The notes under the pieces: model-generated
What the model saw: the letters and a program-made list of their open reading frames with translations, nothing else
The model's database searches: none
What the model was told of the DNA's origin: nothing
Part shown: positions 6,930 to 11,274 of the stretch, one piece after another
How positions within the stretch are numbered: the first letter of the stretch is position 1
Layout of the letters: every line of letters starts with the position of its first letter
Program-made: the position numbers and the translations under genes
Origin: Legionellaceae bacterium
GTDB lineage: Bacteria > Pseudomonadota > Gammaproteobacteria > Legionellales > Legionellaceae
Direction of reading: 5' to 3'
NCBI GenBank assembly: GCA_023266075.1
Contig: JAHFRX010000036.1
Coordinates: 1-11,274, forward strand
DNA: 11,274 bases

Positions 6930-7838
6930 CTATTTGAGGTGTGGTTCATCATTGTGCATGGGTGAGGGTGTTTCTTCGATTGGCTTTTCTAAAATCTCTT
7001 TTTGCATGCTTAATTGCGTTTTCATATCCGCTCGTACTTTAGCAATCTCTTCTGCCGCTCTAAACGGTGGTTGTAATTTTAATGTCGTATATAAGCTATT
7101 AATAAATATTTTAAAGATGAAGCTCATTGAGCTACTTTTATCAATTAACTGAACAATGCTCTTTACGTCCTTTGCAAGTTCTGTTTTAAAATGTTCAAAA
7201 TCGCGTGGTTTTGGTGATTGAGCGTAACGATGTATTGAATCAATTACGGTATTCTGCAATTTGTTCATCCATCGCATTTCAGATTCTGGAAACTGTATAA
7301 TCTCGCTTTGATTAAAGATAAAGCGAGATTGTATATCTGTAATTACCTTACTTTCGTTGTCATCTAGGGATAGATATAACTGACTGAATTCGTTTATTTG
7401 TTTTTGTAAATCGGTTGCCGATGAGCTTTCTGAATTTAAAAAACTAACATACACTGTCTTTGGGTCCTTATTTGACTCTGAATCAAGCCACCCCGAAACT
7501 GCCCCAATCATATCGTCGATGAGTGGCGGAACTTCTTTTGAGGCGGCCATGCGCCTAATTGTGGTTAGTGCCATCCGTATCGCCTTAACTTCCTTTCTTG
7601 CCATTGAGGAGGGGATAACAATTGCTTTTCTTTCAGGCGTATCGAATTCCTGAGAAAAAGCCTCCAATCGTGACTTTTTTGATGCGGAGAGTGTTGATAT
7701 TTTTTGTCTCGTCTCACTGCCAGTTTCTAGATCATCTAGACTATTTATTATCTCTTGAATGTAATCCAAATTGCCAAGAAATAGCTGTTTTTGTTTTTCT
7801 CGCTCATCTTCATTAAGTGTTTGAATTTCTAGAGGCAT
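6930..7838 (-). CDS. Unrecognised 302-aa polar protein, possible secreted effector
   Basis: I do not recognise this protein. It is 302 residues, largely helical and charged, with no signal peptide. The N-terminus is acidic (E-D-E-R-E-K-Q-K-Q, about 10-18), followed by a basic stretch (A-R-K-E-V-K-A-I-R, 80-88). A single hydrophobic segment lies at about 237-250 (M-S-F-I-F-K-I-F-I-N-S-L-Y) and could be amphipathic or membrane-associating. The C-terminus is polar and Glu-rich (E281, E284, E288, E289), ending in N-D-E-P-H-L-K, reminiscent of the E-block in some Dot/Icm substrates. That likeness is suggestive only. The gene is likely real: it spans more than 900 bp, has an AAGGA site 6 nt before its ATG, and has its own TATAAT box. 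It stands alone, ending 1 bp from the convergent cytochrome b561 gene. It contains a conspicuous inverted repeat at 7299-7330. Confidence 0.75.
   Translation of the reverse strand: MPLEIQTLNEDEREKQKQLFLGNLDYIQEIINSLDDLETGSETRQKISTLSASKKSRLEAFSQEFDTPERKAIVIPSSMARKEVKAIRMALTTIRRMAASKEVPPLIDDMIGAVSGWLDSESNKDPKTVYVSFLNSESSSATDLQKQINEFSQLYLSLDDNESKVITDIQSRFIFNQSEIIQFPESEMRWMNKLQNTVIDSIHRYAQSPKPRDFEHFKTELAKDVKSIVQLIDKSSSMSFIFKIFINSLYTTLKLQPPFRAAEEIAKVRADMKTQLSMQKEILEKPIEETPSPMHNDEPHLK
7299..7330. repeat. Perfect 11-bp inverted repeat inside the unrecognised gene
   Basis: AATCTCGCTTT (7299-7309) and AAAGCGAGATT (7320-7330) are exact reverse complements around a 10-nt loop. Allowing two wobble pairs, the stem extends to about 7294-7335. 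It sits about 370 bp past the stop of the plus-strand cytochrome b561 gene, inside coding sequence of the opposite gene. No T-run follows on the plus strand, so it is not a standard terminator. Confidence 0.7.
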
Positions 7839-7869
7839 ATCGTTTCCTTATTTTTTCTTTCATGAGGTA

Positions 7870-7898
7870 ATTATAGCCTAGACGAATAAAAATGCATA
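7870..7898 (-). promoter_or_regulatory. Candidate promoter of the unrecognised 302-aa gene
   Basis: On the minus strand a perfect TATAAT lies at 7870-7875. The hexamer 17 nt upstream is TATGCA (7893-7898), a poor -35. The predicted leader is about 25 nt and includes an AAGGA site (7845-7849). The -35 region falls in the U-tract of the yccA terminator, so the gene seems to restart transcription immediately after yccA ends. Confidence 0.5.
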
Positions 7899-7921
7899 AA
7901 AAACCCCGCAAAAGCGGGGTT
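7896..7921 (-). terminator. Strong intrinsic terminator of yccA
   Basis: On the minus strand AACCCCGC (7914-7921) and GCGGGGTT (7902-7909) form a perfect 8-bp GC-rich stem with a 4-nt TTTT loop, followed by a run of T residues. It lies 18 bp after the yccA stop. The plus-strand side has no T-run, so it acts in the yccA direction. Confidence 0.92.
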
Positions 7922-7938
7922 CAAATAGCACAGAAAAC

Positions 7939-8613
7939 CTAATCGCGGTTTGAAAATGCACTTAAAATATTCAGTAAGCTGATGAATAAATTATAAATTG
8001 AGACGAATAATGAAACGGTCGCCATAATATAGTTTGTTTCGCCACCGTGGATGATTTCGCTGGTTTGAAATAAGATGGAGCCTGATGCAATCAGCATAAA
8101 GGCTGCTGAAATCATGAGCTGTAGTGCTGGCATTTGGAAGAAGATACCCGCTACCATGGCAAGGACTGCGACCATGCTGGCTACGAATAAAAAGCCGCCC
8201 AAATAGCTGAAATCTTTGCGTGTGGTCAGTGCGTAGCCTGATAATCCTAAGAAAATTAAACCTGTACCGCCTAAGGATGTACCAATTAATTGGCCGCCAT
8301 TTGAGAAATTCGTGACATAAAGATTTAAAATAGGGCCAAGCGCGAATCCCATGAAGCCTGTAAATGCAAAAACACTGAGTAATCCTAATGGGCTATTTCT
8401 TAGCATGCTGGTTAAGAAAATTAGACCATAGGCGCCGCCGATAAATAATATTGGATGAATGGGGCGTACGTGTACTGCAAATGAGGTGTAAGCCATGAGG
8501 GCACTAAATAAGAAAGCCATACTGAGCAACAAATAAGTGTTTCTGAGCACTTTATTGGTTGCTAAAATGGATTCCGTTGTGTGTGTCAGCACAGAAGTTT
8601 GATTTCTATTCAT
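7939..8613 (-). CDS. yccA: BI-1/YccA family membrane protein, modulator of FtsH protease
   Basis: A 224-aa, seven-helix inner-membrane protein that closely follows E. coli YccA along its length. YccA is a slowly degraded substrate and inhibitor of the FtsH protease and protects SecY when the translocon is jammed. Shared segments include K-V-L-R-N-T-Y-L-L-L-S (21-31), F-A-F-T-G-F (82-87), L-G-P-I-L-N-L-Y (92-99), L-T-T-R-K-D (129-134), A-S-G-S-I-L-F (176-182) and I-I-H-G-G-E-T-N-Y-I (187-196), with the final R-D. The cytosolic N-terminal tail of about 20 residues, the part through which FtsH attacks YccA, is present. The start at 8613 has a GGAG site 5 nt upstream. The gene appears monocistronic, with a strong terminator behind it. 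Upstream, TATACA (8645-8650, minus strand) is the best -10 but has no matching -35. Confidence 0.95.
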   Translation of the reverse strand: MNRNQTSVLTHTTESILATNKVLRNTYLLLSMAFLFSALMAYTSFAVHVRPIHPILFIGGAYGLIFLTSMLRNSPLGLLSVFAFTGFMGFALGPILNLYVTNFSNGGQLIGTSLGGTGLIFLGLSGYALTTRKDFSYLGGFLFVASMVAVLAMVAGIFFQMPALQLMISAAFMLIASGSILFQTSEIIHGGETNYIMATVSLFVSIYNLFISLLNILSAFSNRD

Positions 8614-8793
8614 ATCTGCTCCAGATCGTTAAACATTACATGATGTATACATGGGGATGTAGCCGACGAATTTCAATAGACGAAACTCGTTTATACCAGT
8701 CATTAGTCTATCTGGATGTTAAGAATGGTGCAAGTGATGTGTTTTTTTTAAGATTTCAGCTATGCTGGGTCTTTTTAGGATTCGAGGTGATAT
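8614..8793. other. Divergent intergenic region between yccA and the amidase gene
   Basis: This 180-bp stretch separates two divergently read genes and should hold both promoters. It contains a perfect 10-bp palindrome ATGTATACAT at 8643-8652, about 30 bp before yccA, and a T-run at 8742-8749 on the amidase side. No gene, tRNA or riboswitch-like structure is apparent. Confidence 0.6.
8738..8766 (+). promoter_or_regulatory. Weak candidate promoter of the amidase-tldD operon
   Basis: TATGCT (8761-8766) is a reasonable -10, preceded by TCAGC just as in the glutamate dehydrogenase promoter (both contain TCAGCTATG). The hexamer 17 nt upstream, TGTGTT, is a poor -35. The leader would be about 20 nt and carries a GAGGTGA site at 8784-8790. 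Confidence 0.35.
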
Positions 8794-9600
8794 ATGGGGA
8801 AAATTGCACTATTGCAGCTGACGACGAGCTGTGATATTGAGCAAAATTTAATATCAATTGCACAACACGTTGAGGAAGCGGCAGAAGCAGGCGTCCAATT
8901 GATTGTGTTACCTGAAAATTGTGCTTTTATGGGTGAGAAAACCTCTCCTTTGTATACCATCGCAGAGCGCAAGGGGGATGGTCGAATCCAAGCATATTTG
9001 AGCCAAATCGCTCAGCGTTATGGTGTGTGGATAGTTGCGGGGACAATTCCCATCAAAGGTTTAAATCATCGTGTCCGTGCAAGCTCTTTAGTATTTGATG
9101 ATCGAGGAAAGTGTGTTGCATGCTATGACAAAATTCATTTATTTGATGTTGTTGTACCCCATGGTGAGCAACATCAAGAATCTTTACATATTGAGCCAGG
9201 GCTATCTGTAGTCACGGTGGATACACCCGTGGGTTGTGTGGGTTTAAGTGTGTGCTACGATGTGAGATTTCCAGAGCTTTACCGACAATTAGTATTAAAA
9301 GGGGCTGAAATCTTTACAGTGCCGTCGGCTTTTACGGCTGTGACGGGGCTGGCTCATTGGGAGGTTTTACTGCGTGCTCGCGCGATTGAGAATTTATGTT
9401 ATGTACTGGCCCCTAATCAAAACGGGCATCATGAGAATGGTCGATATACGTATGGGCATAGCATGGTTGTTGATCCATGGGGGAAAATAATTGCATGTGC
9501 AGCGGAGAGAACGGGTATCCTCACGGCTGAGATTGAGTTATCCTATCTCAAAACACTGCGACAACAGTTTCCGTGTAATGAACATCATATTATGGCGTAA
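8794..9600 (+). CDS. Nitrilase-superfamily amidase, Nit1/YbeM-like (possible deaminated-glutathione amidase)
   Basis: A 268-aa carbon-nitrogen hydrolase with the complete catalytic triad: E41 in L-P-E-N, K113 in Y-D-K-I-H-L-F-D-V, and C154 in C-Y-D-V-R-F-P-E-L-Y-R. The R-F-P-E-L-Y-R segment and overall length place it with the Nit1/Nit2-type omega-amidase branch. Nit1 and E. coli YbeM hydrolyse deaminated glutathione, a metabolite-repair reaction, so this is the likeliest substrate, though 2-oxoglutaramate or another amide is possible. The protein should be cytosolic. The start at 8794 is fixed by a GAGGTGA site just upstream. Its TAA shares a base with the next ATG (TAATG), so translation of tldD is probably coupled to it. 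A nitrilase gene directly before tldD is, as I recall, a common arrangement in gammaproteobacteria such as Pseudomonas. Confidence 0.9.
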   Translation: MGKIALLQLTTSCDIEQNLISIAQHVEEAAEAGVQLIVLPENCAFMGEKTSPLYTIAERKGDGRIQAYLSQIAQRYGVWIVAGTIPIKGLNHRVRASSLVFDDRGKCVACYDKIHLFDVVVPHGEQHQESLHIEPGLSVVTVDTPVGCVGLSVCYDVRFPELYRQLVLKGAEIFTVPSAFTAVTGLAHWEVLLRARAIENLCYVLAPNQNGHHENGRYTYGHSMVVDPWGKIIACAAERTGILTAEIELSYLKTLRQQFPCNEHHIMA

Positions 9601-11048
9601 TGACTCCTATGACTTCTACCCTACAATTTGCAAAAGACATTTTATTCAAATCAGTTGATTTGGACGATATTAAAATCAAAAAAATGCTCGAGCTACTCCA
9701 TCATCCGCACGTCGATGATGGTGATTTGTATTTTCAATGTTCTAGTTATGAGTCATGGAGCTTAGAAGATTCTGAAGTTAAAAGTGGTAGCTTCAGTATT
9801 GACAAAGGTGTTGGTATTCGTGCAGTGAGTGGAGAGAAAACAGGTTTTGCTTATTGTGACGATATAGCCGTTCCTGTTTTAGAGCGCGCAGTTTCGGCAG
9901 CGCGATCCATTGCGTTATCGACGTCACCTACAGTAATGCCTGTACGTGCTTCTCAGCATGCAATAACACGTTATGAAGCGATTAATCCGATTGACAGCAT
10001 GACAAAGCTTGAGAAGATTATGCTTTTAGAAGCCATTGATAAAGAAGCGCGTCGCCTTGATCCGCGTGTGATTCAGGTCAATGCGTCACTTTCGGGAAGT
10101 TATGAGGTTGTTTTAGTTGCAGATATTCATGGTCAATTTACGGCTGATGTGAGACCTTTGGTCAGCATCCATGTCAGTGTCATTGTGGAGGCCAATGGTC
10201 GGCGAGAGTCTGCGCGTAGCGGTGGAGGTGGGCGTGTTGCTTACTCGTATTTTCTTGAAAAGGAGCGAGCACTTTCTTACGCACGAGAAGCGGTACGCGA
10301 AGCGCTTGTCAATCTAGATGCGGATTCTGCGCCGGCAGGGACCATGCCGGTTGTTTTAGGTCCAGGTTGGCCAGGTGTTTTATTACACGAGGCGGTTGGT
10401 CATGGTTTAGAGGGCGATTTTAATCGAAAAGGTCTATCGACATTTTCAGGACGCATAGGTCAGCAGGTCGCGGCCAAGGGTGTGACCGTGGTAGATGATG
10501 GAACGATGTTAAATCGTCGCGGTTCGCTTACCGTTGATGATGAAGGCACACCCACACAATGTACGACACTGATTGAAGATGGTGTTTTGGTAAATTACAT
10601 GCAAGATAAATTAAATGCAAGATTAATGAATATGCAGCCTACAGGGAATTGTCGACGTGAGTCTTACGCGCATTTACCCATTCCTCGGATGACCAATACA
10701 TATATGCTGGCAGGGCCTTATTTACCTGAGGAAATTATTCGCTCTGTGAAGCGCGGGTTATATGCGGTGAATTTTGCTGGTGGGCAAGTCGATATTACGT
10801 CGGGTCAATTTGTATTCACAACCAGTGAAGCGTATTTAATTGAAGATGGTCGAGTGACCAGACCTGTGAAAGGTGCTACTTTGATTGGTAACGGTCCAGA
10901 CGTCATGCAAAAAATCAGCATGATAGGTAATGATTTACAGTTAGATCTGGGTATTGGCGTTTGTGGTAAAGAAGGGCAATCCGTCCCCGTTGGTGTTGGG
11001 CAACCGACCTTGAAAATTGATGCAATTACGGTAGGTGGGACAAGTTAA
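9600..11048 (+). CDS. tldD: Metalloprotease TldD
   Basis: A 482-aa zinc metallopeptidase subunit, nearly the same length as E. coli TldD (481) and similar throughout. TldD forms a heterodimer with TldE (PmbA) that trims unfolded peptides; in E. coli it matures microcin B17 and degrades CcdA. Visible hallmarks are D-Y-/D-L-Y-F-Q near the start, an S-G-G-G-G-R loop around 203-208, the H263-E-A-V-G-H268 metal site (HExxxH) and the third ligand C455 in G-V-C-G-K-E-G-Q-S. The gene begins at the ATG sharing one base with the amidase stop; no clear Shine-Dalgarno site precedes it, consistent with coupling. A second ATG at 9609 is equally possible. No tldE/pmbA is in the window. The last 23 bp overlap the 3' end of the convergent ygfZ gene. 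Confidence 0.96.
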   Translation: MTPMTSTLQFAKDILFKSVDLDDIKIKKMLELLHHPHVDDGDLYFQCSSYESWSLEDSEVKSGSFSIDKGVGIRAVSGEKTGFAYCDDIAVPVLERAVSAARSIALSTSPTVMPVRASQHAITRYEAINPIDSMTKLEKIMLLEAIDKEARRLDPRVIQVNASLSGSYEVVLVADIHGQFTADVRPLVSIHVSVIVEANGRRESARSGGGGRVAYSYFLEKERALSYAREAVREALVNLDADSAPAGTMPVVLGPGWPGVLLHEAVGHGLEGDFNRKGLSTFSGRIGQQVAAKGVTVVDDGTMLNRRGSLTVDDEGTPTQCTTLIEDGVLVNYMQDKLNARLMNMQPTGNCRRESYAHLPIPRMTNTYMLAGPYLPEEIIRSVKRGLYAVNFAGGQVDITSGQFVFTTSEAYLIEDGRVTRPVKGATLIGNGPDVMQKISMIGNDLQLDLGIGVCGKEGQSVPVGVGQPTLKIDAITVGGTS

Positions 11049-11274
11049 CATTGTTTTGATTGGACCCAAACCGAACAGTCATGGTGTGATCAAGTAGCAG
11101 ACTTGCCGCAATAATATATTGCTTTTCATCAACGCGACTGACATCAATCAACTCACCGATGGGTAAGTTTTGAGCGTCATAAACGGCCATACCGGGTTCA
11201 ATGATCTCTTCTGAGGCGACGAGATATTGCGCTAACCGATGTTTGAGTGTTGCGCGATAGTGTGTGCGCGCAAT
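11026..11274 (-). CDS. ygfZ: YgfZ-like folate-binding protein, C-terminal part (5' end outside window)
   Basis: An open frame runs on the minus strand from the window edge to a TAA at 11026-11028, giving 82 residues. It begins IARTHYRATLKHRLA, which fits the segment just after the K-G-C-Y-x-G-Q-E signature of YgfZ/COG0354 proteins; that signature would lie just past the edge. A P-G-M-A-V-Y-D segment follows, then I-G-E-L-I-D-V and a closing N-L-S-H-L-P, as in the beta-barrel C-terminal domain of the GcvT-like fold. YgfZ uses folate to support assembly or repair of certain Fe-S enzymes, including the tRNA thiomethylase MiaB. The signature cysteine cannot be checked here. The stop lies 20 bp inside the tldD coding region, so the two genes overlap tail to tail. 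Family assignment is likely but rests on a fragment. Confidence 0.78.
   Translation of the reverse strand: MARTHYRATLKHRLAQYLVASEEIIEPGMAVYDAQNLPIGELIDVSRVDEKQYIIAASLLLDHTMTVRFGSNQNNVNLSHLP

Noticed and set aside
6919..7152. Plus-strand frame following cybB
   Set aside because: It is antisense to the 302-aa gene, starts within the last codons of cybB, and gives an unconvincing cysteine/serine-rich product.
8643..8652. ATGTATACAT palindrome as a yccA operator
   Set aside because: A 10-bp AT-rich self-complementary word is common by chance and has no partner site; it is noted only in the intergenic entry.
8559..8834. Plus-strand 91-codon frame spanning the yccA start and the amidase start
   Set aside because: It overlaps two well-supported genes on different strands, lacks a ribosome site, and its tail is an out-of-frame reading of the amidase 5' end.
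1..11274. CRISPR array, transposase or IS ends, tRNA/rRNA genes, phage or toxin-antitoxin genes
   Set aside because: Looked for by eye across the window; no regularly spaced repeats, no transposase-like protein, no cloverleaf or rRNA-like segment, and no recognisable toxin pair were seen.

Overview
The window looks like ordinary chromosome from a gammaproteobacterium of moderately low GC (roughly 40 percent by eye). The protein sequences (YccA, TldD, YgfZ, L9, large NAD-glutamate dehydrogenase) are clearly gammaproteobacterial. The general flavour (GC, a short secreted four-cysteine protein, an orphan polar protein with a Glu-rich tail) would fit the Legionellales/Coxiellaceae, but that placement is an inference and not proven by any single gene.

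Layout, left to right. (1) The 3' end of rplI (ribosomal protein L9, +) converges on a two-gene minus-strand operon across a shared hairpin terminator. (2) That operon encodes a small exported protein with four mature cysteines, then a cytoplasmic thioredoxin-fold protein with a CNHC motif; the two genes overlap by 7 bp. (3) A 179-bp divergent intergenic region carries a good sigma70 promoter for the next gene, with an 18-bp inverted repeat over its -10 and start site. (4) A very large gene for the 180-kDa-type NAD-dependent glutamate dehydrogenase is followed 3 bp later by a cytochrome b561 gene (+). (5) These converge, with a 1-bp gap, on an unrecognised 302-codon minus-strand gene that has its own TATAAT -10. 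(6) A strong minus-strand terminator closes yccA (BI-1 family membrane protein, FtsH modulator). (7) After a divergent 180-bp gap come a nitrilase-superfamily amidase and tldD (+), translationally coupled through TAATG. (8) The window ends inside a minus-strand gene whose visible 83 codons match the C-terminus of the folate-binding Fe-S/tRNA-modification protein YgfZ; its stop lies inside the 3' end of tldD.

Functionally this is mostly housekeeping: translation, glutamate catabolism feeding the TCA cycle, membrane electron transfer, membrane-protein quality control, metabolite repair, peptide proteolysis and Fe-S maintenance. No mobile element, CRISPR array, tRNA or rRNA was found. I do not see a convincing undescribed multi-gene system. 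The least explained items are the 302-aa orphan protein with an internal inverted repeat in its gene, the coupled pair of secreted cysteine protein and thioredoxin-like protein, and the putative operator at the glutamate dehydrogenase promoter.
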